A stretch of DNA of 36,280 nt from Oscillospiraceae bacterium (GCA_015065885.1 SVPJ01000023.1:1-36280), one strand, 5' to 3'. Counted from the first letter of the stretch, positions 6,610-15,900 are shown. Numbers and translations: made by a program. The notes: generated from the letters alone by a model not told the origin.

Positions 6610-7404
6610 ATGAAGCGTATAGTAACTGTTTTTGTGGCAATGGTGCTTTTGCTTTCGCTTGTTCCCGCGGGGACGGTGGGAGTCGCTGCAGCGGGGGTTC
6701 TCGGCGACGTGGACGGCAACGGCACGGTGGATTCCACCGACGCGCGATTGGTGCTGCAATATACGGTGGGGAAGAGCGGCGCTTCTCGGTTCGATCTTAC
6801 CCAAGCGGACGTGGACGGCAGCGGCACGGTGGATTCCTCCGATGCGCGGTTGATATTACAATTTTCCGTGCGGAAGATCAATGGGTTCCCCGATAAAATG
6901 CGACAGTTAGCGGTGATGATCAACGATGAGACGGTACGGCTGTCGTTTGCGGACGTGGAAGAATGCGAGGGATACTTGTGCTACAACTACGTTGGTATAA
7001 GCCCTGCGGGCAACCGTGTGGAAAGCAAAGTGATTCCCACGGTAAACGCGGTATACGGTGTGACGTATACCCCCGCGAACGAGGAAGAGTTTACACACGG
7101 CTTGACAGAGGTACATGACTTTCTGAAGGCAGCGTTTCAAAAGATGGGAATGAACCTGCCGGGCAAGACCGACATTATGATGTATACGGACGGTCCGTTT
7201 GACGGGCAGGAGTACGTGAACGTTTCGGCGTGGTTTAAATACGATTATATGAACCACAGCGAATACGTGGCCGTTACGCTGAAACAAGCGGATGGGAAAT
7301 TGTATATTGCCGAGATCCGCGCACAAGGGCTGGATGGCGGCAAACTGACTACGCCATTTATGGTGGAGAAACAGCAGGCATATTTCGTGCCCGATTGGGT
7401 GTGA
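6610..7404 (+). CDS. Secreted dockerin type I domain protein
   Basis: 264 residues from the ATG at 6610, seven bases after AAGGAGG; the ATG at 6604 is too close to it. Residues 1-25 are a signal peptide. Residues about 30-92 are a type I dockerin made of two calcium-binding loop-helix repeats: DVDGNGTVDSTDARLVLQY and DVDGSGTVDSSDARLILQF. Dockerins bind cohesins on scaffoldins or cell-surface proteins. The C-terminal ~165 residues (from MRQLAVMINDETVRL) match no catalytic family I know and contain no clear glycosidase motif. The dockerin is unusually placed at the N-terminus, next to the signal peptide. No cohesin is visible in the window. Confidence 0.88.
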   Translation: MKRIVTVFVAMVLLLSLVPAGTVGVAAAGVLGDVDGNGTVDSTDARLVLQYTVGKSGASRFDLTQADVDGSGTVDSSDARLILQFSVRKINGFPDKMRQLAVMINDETVRLSFADVEECEGYLCYNYVGISPAGNRVESKVIPTVNAVYGVTYTPANEEEFTHGLTEVHDFLKAAFQKMGMNLPGKTDIMMYTDGPFDGQEYVNVSAWFKYDYMNHSEYVAVTLKQADGKLYIAEIRAQGLDGGKLTTPFMVEKQQAYFVPDWV

Positions 7405-7461
7405 GTAGTGAGCATAGAATAACAATGATAGATATCCCTTCCTAAAGCTCTTGTTGGGCAA

Positions 7462-7502
7462 AAGTTACAAAATTGTAACCGCAAGTTACAATTTTGTAAC
7501 TT
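7462..7502. promoter_or_regulatory. 41-bp double palindrome, probable operator
   Basis: Two 18-bp arms (7462-7479 and 7485-7502) are perfect reverse complements around CGCAA. Each arm is itself nearly palindromic: GTTACAAAATTGTAAC and GTTACAATTTTGTAAC. The right arm ends in the -35 of the promoter at 7501-7529. Two adjacent dyads at a promoter suggest two regulator dimers binding side by side. The GTTAC half-site also occurs in the padR operator at 2266-2286, so the same or a related regulator is possible; this is inference. Confidence 0.7.
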
Positions 7503-7529
7503 GCCTGACGAGGGGAGACGGGATATAAT
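7501..7529 (+). promoter_or_regulatory. Promoter of the first lipoprotein gene
   Basis: TTGCCT (7501-7506), a 17-bp spacer and a perfect TATAAT (7524-7529). The -35 overlaps the end of the double palindrome by two bases. Confidence 0.75.
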
Positions 7530-7565
7530 GGAATTGGAAAGAAAACTACAAAGGAGTGGACGGTT

Positions 7566-8825
7566 ATGTTGAAACGAAAAGGTTTGGTTTTGTGTTTGGT
7601 ATGCGTGCTGCTGTTCAGCATGACCGCCTGCACGGGCGGCGGAGAAACGCCGCAGACCACCCCCACCACCACGGGCGGGGATACCACGACCACGACCACG
7701 ACGGCACCGCCGACGGGCGGGGAAGAAACGCCCGCCGAAACGGTGGAGGTGACGTTGGGGGAAACCGGCTTCGCTTTGGGAGACGCTGTCTTCACCATCG
7801 GCGGTGACCCTATTCCGTTGCAAACGGCGCTGAAGTCCGCGGGGAAAGCATTACAAGAGTGCTACACGGCGCGTAACAGCGAAGAGTATGCGGGACATTG
7901 GTTTACCGAATACAGTTACTACGTGCCGGAAGACGATTCGTATTGGGGCGATTATACTGACAGTGTGTGTACGGTTACGGCAGCGGAAACAGCGGCACAA
8001 CGGTTAGTGCGTTGGTACACGACCGATGAACGGTATCGCTTTAAGGGGATTTCAGTCGGTTCGTCGGCATCCGACTTGCTCGCACAATGGGGCGACGAAA
8101 AGGAAGAACAGCAGGAAGAGGGTACGAAGTATTTTAAAGGGTCGCGTTTTAACACCGCTGCGAAATGGGTGTACCCCTATAATGCGTGTTACAACGTGGT
8201 CTTCTACGTACGTAAATCCGAGCAAGTGGTTGAGATCGGTATCGAAGCCGCCGAATTGACGGTGGATGCACCTGCGGCAACACCGATAAAGACACCGCAA
8301 CTTTCGATTGTGGCGAACGACGAAGAGTTTACCGTGAACGGATTGCCGCTGACAGACGGATGCGAAGCCGCACCGTTGCTCGCGATGCTCGGCACACCGC
8401 TTGCGGTGCATGCGGACGGATATACGGACACGGCTCCCTCTTCTTGGCTTACTACTTACACTTATGACGATTGCGTGGTGGAAACGTGGGCGCCGAAAGA
8501 CAGCAGCGATCCCGAGACATTCTACCGCTTGCTGATGACGGGGAAACGTCACACGCTGAACAGAGTGTCAGTGGGAGACGAAGGGCGTGACGCGTACGCA
8601 CGTATGTCGCAACAGTTTGCGGTGGAACCGACATGGATGGCGAACCGCATCAATTATCCTCCGTTCGGTGTGTTTTATCGGTTTGAAAGTGAAACGGGAA
8701 TGCGTGCGGAATGTGCGTTTGACCAACTGAAGGACGAAGACGGCAACCTCATTGGTGGGCAAGACGATTACAACGACCGTCCCGTGACGATGTTGGTTGT
8801 CGGTGCATCCATACCGAAGAAATAG
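7566..8825 (+). CDS. Lipoprotein with Thr-rich linker and internally duplicated domain
   Basis: 419 residues; ATG preceded by AAAGGAG. Residues 1-22 are a lipoprotein signal peptide ending in LLFSMTAC, so Cys22 should be lipid-modified and the protein held on the outer face of the membrane. A Thr/Pro/Gly-rich linker follows (about 23-60, with a run of seven Thr). The remainder appears to be two related copies, about 66-180 and 250-400. Each starts with a phrase like FTIGGDPIPL or FTVNGLPLTD and ends with GISVGSSASDLLAQWG or RVSVGDEGRDAYARM. The repeat vaguely recalls small lipoproteins with a V-G-x-S-x-x-D-V-L motif. No enzyme motif is seen. Function unknown. Confidence 0.88.
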   Translation: MLKRKGLVLCLVCVLLFSMTACTGGGETPQTTPTTTGGDTTTTTTTAPPTGGEETPAETVEVTLGETGFALGDAVFTIGGDPIPLQTALKSAGKALQECYTARNSEEYAGHWFTEYSYYVPEDDSYWGDYTDSVCTVTAAETAAQRLVRWYTTDERYRFKGISVGSSASDLLAQWGDEKEEQQEEGTKYFKGSRFNTAAKWVYPYNACYNVVFYVRKSEQVVEIGIEAAELTVDAPAATPIKTPQLSIVANDEEFTVNGLPLTDGCEAAPLLAMLGTPLAVHADGYTDTAPSSWLTTYTYDDCVVETWAPKDSSDPETFYRLLMTGKRHTLNRVSVGDEGRDAYARMSQQFAVEPTWMANRINYPPFGVFYRFESETGMRAECAFDQLKDEDGNLIGGQDDYNDRPVTMLVVGASIPKK

Positions 8826-8836
8826 ATCGTTTGTAT

Positions 8837-8879
8837 AAAACACCGCCGATGCGTTGGGATTCCGCATCGGCGGTGTTTT
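8837..8879 (+). terminator. Intrinsic terminator after the first lipoprotein gene
   Basis: AAAACACCGCCGATGCG (8837-8853) pairs perfectly with CGCATCGGCGGTGTTTT (8863-8879). The A and T runs at the two ends make it potentially bidirectional. Confidence 0.9.
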
Positions 8880-8993
8880 CTGCTGCTTGCCGTGGGTGAG
8901 CGATCGGGAGCGGATGTACCGCACGGTCTTTGTGCGTTTATGTGACCTGTCGCGATTTTTCTTGACTTATAGGGTGAAAGGGGGCAGAGAAAT

Positions 8994-9740
8994 ATGTTGA
9001 AACGAAATGCTTTTGTTTGGTGCTTGATCGGTCTTTTGCTGTTCAGCCTGACCGCTTGTGCAAAGAAGAAACCGCTTGAAACGACGGCGACCACGACGAC
9101 CGAAACGACGACGCAGACGATGTTGCTCACGACGGAAGGTGCCGCCGTGACGACGACGGAGACGACCTTGCCCGTGACGGAAGGGATCGAAGTGACCACG
9201 ACCACGGAGACGGGCACCACGACGACCGAACGGACGACCTTGCCGGAAGAGCAGCGCACGACGGTGATCTGCTCGTTGCCGACAACGATACTTTGTACGG
9301 TTACTACGACGGAGCTGCCGCCCGCGACGACTACGCGGCTGACGGGGCCTGATACCGTGGTTACGGCGCCGCAAACGTCGTGGAATCCCTCTACGACGAC
9401 CACGACGGCGACCGCGCCGACCACCGCACGTCTGGTCATTGTGCGAACGACCGAAAACGGGCCGATGTATAAAACGATCGAGGATGCCGAAGAAGCGGCG
9501 CGTGTGGCGGCATACGTGGAAGCGTTGTGTAACGCATCATTGGAGAGAGAGCCTGCTGCCGGTTGGCACACGATGCTTCGCTTTGAAAACGGCGACACAG
9601 CGAAGGCGGTAACGTTTGACGCGACAAGTGTAAGTAATGGTGGAAAACGATGGGCAGTTACCGCCGAAGCGGTTGCCACCATCCTTTCGCTGTACGATGA
9701 TTTGCCGATGCAGGCGTTGCCCTACGATTTCAAACAATAG
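8994..9740 (+). CDS. Lipoprotein with very long Thr-rich region
   Basis: 248 residues; ATG preceded by AAAGGGGG. The signal peptide MLKRNAFVWCLIGLLLFSLTAC nearly copies that of the gene at 7566, and LTAC is a good lipobox (Cys22 lipidated). Residues about 30-145 are dominated by Thr with Glu, Val and Pro, probably an extended surface stalk that could be O-glycosylated. The last ~100 residues form a small globular domain (KTIEDAEEAARVAAYVEALCN, WHTMLRFENGD, WAVTAEAVATILSLYDDL) that I do not recognise. The Thr-rich part is encoded by near-repetitive ACG/ACC triplets, so length variation by slippage is likely. No clear promoter was found; it may have its own weak start site after the terminator at 8837-8879. 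Confidence 0.85.
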   Translation: MLKRNAFVWCLIGLLLFSLTACAKKKPLETTATTTTETTTQTMLLTTEGAAVTTTETTLPVTEGIEVTTTTETGTTTTERTTLPEEQRTTVICSLPTTILCTVTTTELPPATTTRLTGPDTVVTAPQTSWNPSTTTTTATAPTTARLVIVRTTENGPMYKTIEDAEEAARVAAYVEALCNASLEREPAAGWHTMLRFENGDTAKAVTFDATSVSNGGKRWAVTAEAVATILSLYDDLPMQALPYDFKQ

Positions 9741-9784
9741 GTGAACACCGTTCGGGGCCGGCGGGTGGTCATAGGGATGAAAAA

Positions 9785-9816
9785 GAGAGAATGTACGCTT
9801 GCGGGCGCATTCTCTC
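9785..9816. terminator. Terminator, possibly bidirectional
   Basis: GAGAGAATG (9785-9793) pairs with CATTCTCTC (9808-9816). On the minus strand it is followed by TTTTT, so it would stop transcription arriving from galM; on the plus strand only CTTT follows. It lies between the convergent second lipoprotein gene and galM. Confidence 0.7.
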
Positions 9817-9820
9817 CTTT

Positions 9821-9926
9821 GACTGAGGGGATTTGAAAGTACGATCGACAATTCCGGGTGCCGTCCCTCCCGACAACCCCTCCGCGTCGCCTTGCGGCGA
9901 CCCACCTCCCCTTACACAGGGGAGGC
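9821..9926 (-). repeat. Composite palindromic repeat, inverted copy
   Basis: Read on the minus strand this has the same order as the copies in the 27637-28621 island. A CCTCCCCT/AGGGGAGG hairpin comes first, then a variable hairpin (GGTCGCC-gcaa-GGCGAC), CGGAGGGGTTGT, and finally CAAATCCCCTCAGTC. The distal AAGGGGAGC hairpin of the full unit is missing. It lies between convergent genes, as expected of a dispersed non-coding repeat. Confidence 0.75.
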
Positions 9927-9954
9927 ACCACCCGCCGCGGGTGTGCGGATAACG

Positions 9955-9993
9955 AAAAATGCAGGGGACGCTGTCCGGCGTTCCCTGCATTTT
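9955..9993 (-). terminator. Terminator of galM
   Basis: AAAAATGCAGGGGACG and CGTTCCCTGCATTTT form a long stem with one mismatch around a short loop. On the minus strand it follows the galM stop codon by about 14 bases and ends in a T-run. Confidence 0.82.
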
Positions 9994-10006
9994 CAACGTA
10001 TAACGC

Positions 10007-11044
10007 TTATTCTTCCATCATTTCCAGACGGTATTCGGTCACGGTGCGGTAATCCTCGCCCGCGTCCACACGGGTGGAGGGGAAGGCGGGGTGATTGGGG
10101 GAGTCGGGGCAGTGCTGTGTTTCAAAGCAGAACGCACTGCGGCGGGCGAGCGGGACGCCGCCTTTGCCGAGCGCCCCGTCCATCACGTTGCCCGTGTAGA
10201 GTTGTGCGGCGGGTTGGTCGGTAAAGCAGGTGAGTTTCAACCCGCTTTCGGGCGAAACGGCGGTCATCACACGGCGGAAGCCTTCACCGTTCAAAAGATA
10301 GTTGTGGTCGTACCCGCCGCCGAGCAACATTTGCGGGTGGGCATCGTCAATATCTCGCCCGATGGGTTTCGGCTCGCGGAAATCGAAGGCGGTACCGCCC
10401 ACGTCCAGCCACGTGCCAGTGGGGATGAGATCTTCATCCACCGCGTTAACGGAATCGCCGTCGATCCACAAGATGGTATCGGCGATCGAGCCGCTGTTAT
10501 CCAGGCGGAAATACGCGTGGTTGGTGAGGTTGACTACCGTGGGGGCGTCCGCCTTGGCGTCGTATGCGATGCGCAGGGCGTTCTTCGCCGTCACGGTGAA
10601 GGTGACCGACACCAAAAGATTGGCGGGATACCCTTCCTCACCTGCGGGAGAGAGGCGGGAGAAGCGCACCGACGGCTCGCCCCCTTCGCTTAAAACAGCG
10701 GCGTGCCACACCCGTTTGTCGAACCCGACGTTGCCGCCGTGCAGATGGGTGACCCCGCGCTCGTTACAGGGCACGGCGTAGTCTTCGCCGTCCAGTGTGA
10801 AGCGTCCGCCCGCAATGCGGTTGCCGTACCGCCCGATGGTGGCGCCTTGATACCCACCGTTTTGAAGATATCCTTCCACGGTGTCGTACCCGCACACCAC
10901 GTCGTACCCGCCGAAGGTCAACTGCTGCAGTGTGGCGCCGTAGGTGAGCAGGGCGGCGGTCATACCGCCCGCACCTTCTAAAATATATTTATCAATCGTT
11001 TCGCCGCTCGGCAGCGTGCCGAACGATTCCACACGAACACTCAT
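10007..11044 (-). CDS. galM: Aldose 1-epimerase (mutarotase)
   Basis: 345 residues; ATG preceded by GGAGG. It interconverts the alpha and beta anomers of galactose, glucose and similar aldoses in the cytoplasm, feeding the Leloir pathway. The family's active-site phrases are present and in order: YGNRIAGG, THLHGGNVGFDKRVW (substrate His), NLTNHAYFRL (catalytic His), GGGYDHNYLL, and the late FETQHCPDSPNHPAF with the catalytic Glu. Length is normal for GalM. It has its own promoter, which diverges from the parvulin gene, and its own terminator. No other galactose gene is adjacent. Confidence 0.95.
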   Translation of the reverse strand: MSVRVESFGTLPSGETIDKYILEGAGGMTAALLTYGATLQQLTFGGYDVVCGYDTVEGYLQNGGYQGATIGRYGNRIAGGRFTLDGEDYAVPCNERGVTHLHGGNVGFDKRVWHAAVLSEGGEPSVRFSRLSPAGEEGYPANLLVSVTFTVTAKNALRIAYDAKADAPTVVNLTNHAYFRLDNSGSIADTILWIDGDSVNAVDEDLIPTGTWLDVGGTAFDFREPKPIGRDIDDAHPQMLLGGGYDHNYLLNGEGFRRVMTAVSPESGLKLTCFTDQPAAQLYTGNVMDGALGKGGVPLARRSAFCFETQHCPDSPNHPAFPSTRVDAGEDYRTVTEYRLEMMEE

Positions 11045-11076
11045 ACCGATATACCTCCCGTATCGTTTGTGGTTTC

Positions 11077-11105
11077 AGTATATCATTACATTTTTAAAAA
11101 AGCAA
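11077..11105 (-). promoter_or_regulatory. galM promoter
   Basis: On the minus strand TTGCTT (11105-11100), a 17-bp spacer and TATACT (11082-11077). Its -35 directly abuts the -35 of the divergent plus-strand promoter at 11106. Confidence 0.7.
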
Positions 11106-11134
11106 TTGCAAAATGTAAAAGTATACGATATAAT
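11106..11134 (+). promoter_or_regulatory. Promoter of the parvulin gene
   Basis: TTGCAA (11106-11111), a 17-bp spacer and a perfect TATAAT (11129-11134), about 44 bp before the start codon. Confidence 0.75.
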
Positions 11135-11177
11135 AAGAGAAGTGTTTTGAGAGTTACAACAAAAAGGAGACTATACC

Positions 11178-12653
11178 ATGGGAAAAGGAACACGTAAACG
11201 GGAACTTCAGGAGGCACGCCGTCTGCAGGAAGAGCAGAAGGCGGCCGCCCTCAAGAAGGAGCGTAAGCGCAACGCGCTGATCGGCACGGTGTCGGCGGTG
11301 GCGATCGTCGCGATTTTGGGCGGTGCCATCTTCGGCATCTGGAACAACAAGCGGCTGAACAGCAACGACTATCTCATCCACCACACGGTCGCGGCGAAAT
11401 CCGCGAACTATACGGTCACCAAGGCGATGATGACCTACTTCACCGCTTCGACCTACATGAACTACTGCACGCAGTACGAGGATCAGCTGGAGGACTTGGG
11501 GCTGGATACTTCGAAGGCGCTTTCCGCGCAGAAGTGTGTGTATGACGACAGCATCACCTGGCACGACTATTTTGTGGATACCACCGAAAAAACCGTCAAA
11601 TGGATGCTCAGCTTTGCGGAGCAGGCACGGGCGGACGGCGTGAAACTTTCGAAGGAATACGAGGACCTGATGAAAGAAACGCTGGAGGCCACCAAGCCCG
11701 AAAACTTCGGTGAGGATCTCACGCTGGACGACGTGAAGGATTGTCTGGAACTCTACTACATGGCCGTTATGCAGGAAGAAAAGGTGCAGGCGGGCAACGT
11801 CGCTTCCGCGGACGATATCAACGCATGGGCGGACAAGAACAACAAGACCCTCCTGCGCGCGGATTATACCTATTATAACATTCCCTACGGCACGGGTGCG
11901 TACTACGCCGACGAGGCGGCCGCCCGTGCGATGGCGGACAAGCTGTTGAACAGCACCGAAGAGGAGTTCATTGCCACCGCGAAGGCGGAACTGCTTGCCC
12001 GTAAGGTGTACGCGGACGAAAAGACGCTGGAAGCGCAGTTCGGTGCGAACTACCTGCGCAGCGGCTATGCGTACAAGGACGGCGACGGCTTCAGTGATTG
12101 GCTGTTTGCCGCCGATACCAAGGCGGGGGATACCAAGCTGGTGGAGAACGAGAGCAGCAAGTCGCTGACGGTGTATCTGTGCCGTGCCGCCGCGACCCGC
12201 GACAGCGAGCCGGTGGTGGATGTGCGCCACATTCTGTTCACCGAAGAGAAATACGAGACCGACGACGCCGCCAAAGCCAAGGCAGAGGAAGTGCTGAAGA
12301 AGTGGCAGGAAGGCGACGCTACCGCCGAATCCTTCGGCGCACTCGCGAAGGAATTCACCGAAGATTCCAACGCAGAGCAGGGCGGTCTGTATGAAGGTGT
12401 GACGCAGGGGCAAATGGTGCAGACCTTCAACGATTGGTGCTTCGATAAAAACCGCAAGGGCGGCGACACCGGCATCGTCAAGACCGACTACGGTTACCAC
12501 GTGATGTACTTCGTGAAGTCGTACGACCGCTGGTACCTCACCGCAAAGCAGACCATCGAGAGCGAAAACTATCAGGTGACATCGGCACAGTACGCCACCA
12601 CCTACGGCGTGACGGTGGACGGTGCGGTTGCGCACACGGTCGCATTTGCCTAA
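11178..12653 (+). CDS. Membrane-anchored peptidyl-prolyl cis-trans isomerase, parvulin type
   Basis: 491 residues; ATG preceded by AGGAG. A charged, coiled-coil-like N-terminus (about 1-32, rich in Lys, Arg, Glu and Gln) stays in the cytoplasm. One transmembrane helix follows (about 33-57, ALIGTVSAVAIVAILGGAIFGIW), and the rest is outside the cell. Residues about 335-450 are a PPIC rotamase domain: VVDVRHILF, then AEEVLKKWQEGDATAESFGALAKEFTED, NAEQGGLYEGV, and YGYHVMYFV. The region between is helical and SurA/PrsA-like. The protein should assist folding of secreted proteins, as PrsA does, but it has a true membrane anchor instead of a lipobox. Confidence 0.9.
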   Translation: MGKGTRKRELQEARRLQEEQKAAALKKERKRNALIGTVSAVAIVAILGGAIFGIWNNKRLNSNDYLIHHTVAAKSANYTVTKAMMTYFTASTYMNYCTQYEDQLEDLGLDTSKALSAQKCVYDDSITWHDYFVDTTEKTVKWMLSFAEQARADGVKLSKEYEDLMKETLEATKPENFGEDLTLDDVKDCLELYYMAVMQEEKVQAGNVASADDINAWADKNNKTLLRADYTYYNIPYGTGAYYADEAAARAMADKLLNSTEEEFIATAKAELLARKVYADEKTLEAQFGANYLRSGYAYKDGDGFSDWLFAADTKAGDTKLVENESSKSLTVYLCRAAATRDSEPVVDVRHILFTEEKYETDDAAKAKAEEVLKKWQEGDATAESFGALAKEFTEDSNAEQGGLYEGVTQGQMVQTFNDWCFDKNRKGGDTGIVKTDYGYHVMYFVKSYDRWYLTAKQTIESENYQVTSAQYATTYGVTVDGAVAHTVAFA

Positions 12654-12702
12654 AAAACGCACAATTCTACCACGGAGCCGTGTGTTCCGAACGCGAAAAT
12701 TC

Positions 12703-12743
12703 ACCCACCCTCTGTTCGTTTTGACGGAGGGTGGGTCTTTTTT
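12703..12743 (+). terminator. Terminator of the parvulin gene
   Basis: ACCCACCCTC (12703-12712) pairs with GAGGGTGGGT (12727-12736), followed by CTTTTTT. It separates the parvulin gene from the rpoB promoter. Confidence 0.9.
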
Positions 12744-12805
12744 GTTCTTCGTATTGGTCAAATGGGAAAAAATTGCAAAAAAAATAATCAATTTCCGTTA
12801 GGGAA

Positions 12806-12834
12806 TTGACTTTTTTACAAAAATAGTATATGAT
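12806..12834 (+). promoter_or_regulatory. rpoBC promoter
   Basis: TTGACT (12806-12811), a 17-bp spacer and TATGAT (12829-12834). A leader of about 145 nt follows before rpoB. Confidence 0.85.
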
Positions 12835-12840
12835 AGTAAA

Positions 12841-12988
12841 CTGCACAATCTTGCGGGAGGGGGAAACTGCGCCTTTAGTATAGCATATTTCGGCGCAAAT
12901 TGCAACCCCTTTCAGCAAAATGACGGAATTCTCCCGCGAGGCTAACGGGACGGCTCAGCGGGTGCGTGAAAAGAAGGAGTGATCGACC
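12841..12988 (+). promoter_or_regulatory. rpoB 5' leader with potential hairpins
   Basis: Non-coding leader. GCGCC (12869-12873) can pair with GGCGC (12892-12896), extended by GGGG against CCCC further out. CCCGC (12933-12937) can pair with GCGGG (12958-12962). Neither is followed by a T-run. In many bacteria rpoB is preceded by rplJ-rplL and an L10-binding leader; those genes are absent here, so any control element would have to be in this leader. No known RNA family was recognised. Confidence 0.35.
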
Positions 12989-15900
12989 GTGCAAACTAAG
13001 CAGGTAAAGTTGGGTCGCACCGAGCGTACGAGCTTCGGTAAGATCAACGAAGTGCTCGAGATGCCCAATCTGATTGAGATCCAGAAGAATTCGTATCAGT
13101 GGTTTCTGGACGAGGGATTGAAGGAAGTATTTGCGGATTCCCCCGCCATTGAAGACTACACCGGTAATCTGATCCTGGAGTTTTTGGATTACCGCCTGGA
13201 CGACACCCCGAAATATACGGTGGAGGAGTGCAAGGAACGTGACGTGACCTACGCCGCCCCCCTGCGCGTCCGTGCCCGCCTTATCAACAAAGAGACCGGC
13301 GAGATCAAGGAGTCGGAAGTGTTCATGGGCGATTTCCCGCTCATGACCGACAGCGGCACCTTCGTCATCAACGGTGCGGAGCGCGTTATCGTGTCGCAGC
13401 TCGTGCGTTCGCCCGGTGTGTACTACGGTCTGGATTACGATTCGACCGGTAAGAAGCTGTTCAGCACGACGGTCATCCCGAACCGCGGTGCGTGGCTGGA
13501 GTATGAGACCGATTCGCAGGACGTGTGCTACGTCCGCATCGATAAGAACCGCAAGATCCCCGTGACGGTGCTGGCGCGCGCGCTCGGCCTCGGCTCGGAT
13601 GCGGAATTGATCGAAGCCCTCGGTGAGAACGAGCGTATGCACGCCACCATCGAAAAGGACCCGACCAAGAACACCACCGACGCTCTGCTCGAAGTGTATC
13701 GCAAACTGCGTCCCGGCGAGCCGCTGACGGTGGAAAACTCGAAACAGCATCTGGAAGGTCTGTTCTTTGATGCGCGCCGTTACGACTTGTCCCGTGTCGG
13801 ACGGTATAAATACAATAAGAAACTCGGTCTGGCAGGCCGTCTCGAAGGCTGCACCATCAGCCGTCCCGTCGTGCATCCCGCGACCGGCGAGATCCTGGCG
13901 GAGCCGGGTGAGGTCATGACCCGCGCCCGTGCGCAGGAACTTGACAACACCGGTTTGATGGAAGTGTACGTCACGGTGGAAGAACACGGCGAAGCGCGCG
14001 AGGTCAAGATCCTCGGCAACGGCACGGTGGATATCCGTGCGTTCATTCCCGCGGAATACACTACCATCGACGAGAAGTTTCTCGAAGAAGCGGGTATCGG
14101 TGAGCGCGTGTGGATCCGCGTGCTGAACGAACTGCTTGAGCAGAGCACCGACGAAGCGTCGCTGCGTGAGGCGATCGTCGCCCGTGCGCACGACCACACC
14201 GTGAAGAATGAGGAGAACAAGGAAGAACTCATTCCCGGTCTGATCCCGAATCACATCACCCGCGACGATATCTTCGCGTCCATCAACTATCTGTTCTGCC
14301 TCGGTCACGATATCGGCACCACCGATGACATCGACCATCTGGGCAACCGCCGCATCCGTTCGGTGGGTGAGCTTTTGCAGAATCAGTTCCGCATCGGCTT
14401 CTCCCGTATGGAGCGCGTGATCCGCGAGCGTATGACCCTGCAGGCGCAGGATATGGACGTCATCACCCCGCAGGTGCTCATTAACATCCGTCCCGTGGTG
14501 GCGGCGATCAAAGAATTCTTCGGCTCTTCGCCGCTGTCCCAGTTTATGGACCAGAACAACCCGCTCGGTGAACTCACTCACAAGCGCCGTCTCTCCGCAC
14601 TCGGCCCCGGCGGTCTGTCCCGTGACCGTGCCGGCTTCGAAGTGCGTGACGTTCACTACAGCCACTACGGCCGTATGTGCCCGATCGAGACTCCCGAAGG
14701 CCCGAACATCGGTCTGATCTCCTATATGGCGACCTTCGCCCGCATCAACCGCTACGGCTTCATCGAAGCGCCCTACCGTAAGGTGGATAAGGAGCGCGGC
14801 GTGGTGACCGACGAAGTGGTGTATATGCCCGCCGACGTGGAAGACGATTTCCTCGTGGCGCAGGCGAACGAGCAACTCGACGCCGAGGGGCACTTCGTGA
14901 AGGAGCGTATCACCGTGCGTCATCGCGGTGAGTTCTACGACGTGGAGAACACCCGTGCGGACTACATGGACGTTTCCCCGAAGATGCTCGTTTCGGTCGC
15001 GACGGCGATGATCCCGTTCCTTGAGAACGACGACGCGAACCGTGCGTTGATGGGCTCGAACATGCAAAAGCAGGCGGTGCCGCTGCTCACCACCGAGTCG
15101 CCGATTGTCGGTACCGGTATTGAGTACAAGGCGGGCGTGGACTCCGGCGTGTGCGTGCTGGCGAAAGCCGCCGGTACGGTGACGAGCGTGTCGGCGGATC
15201 GCATTGAGGTGCGCCGTGACGATACGGGAGATATTGACACCTATACCCTTATTAAGTTTGCCCGTTCCAACCAGGGTACCTGCGTGAACCAGCGTCCCGT
15301 GGCGGAACTGGGTCAGCACGTGGAGGTCGGCGACGTACTCGCGGACGGCCCCGCGACCTGCAACGGTGAGATCGCGCTCGGTAAGAACGCGCTGGTCGGC
15401 TTTATGACCTGGGAAGGCTACAACTACGAGGACGCCGTTCTCATCAACGAGAAGGTCGTGCGTGACGACGTGTTCACCTCCATTCACGTGGAAGAATACG
15501 AGATCGAATCCCGCGACACCAAACTCGGGCCGGAAGAGATCACCCGCGACATTCCGAACGTCGGCGACGACGCGTTGAAGGATCTGGACGAGCGCGGTAT
15601 TATCCGCATCGGTGCGGAAGTGCGTGCGGGCGACATTCTGGTCGGTAAGGTCACCCCGAAGGGCGAGACCGAACTGACGGCGGAAGAACGTCTGCTCCGC
15701 GCCATCTTCGGCGAGAAGGCACGTGAAGTGCGCGACACTTCGCTGAAAGTGCCGCACGGCGAATACGGTATCATCGTGGACGTGAAGGTGTTCACCCGCG
15801 AGACCTGCAGTGAACTCAGCCCCGGTGTGAACATGGTGGTGCGTTGCTACATCGCGCAGAAGCGTAAGATCAGCGTGGGCGATAAGATGGCGGGTCGTCA

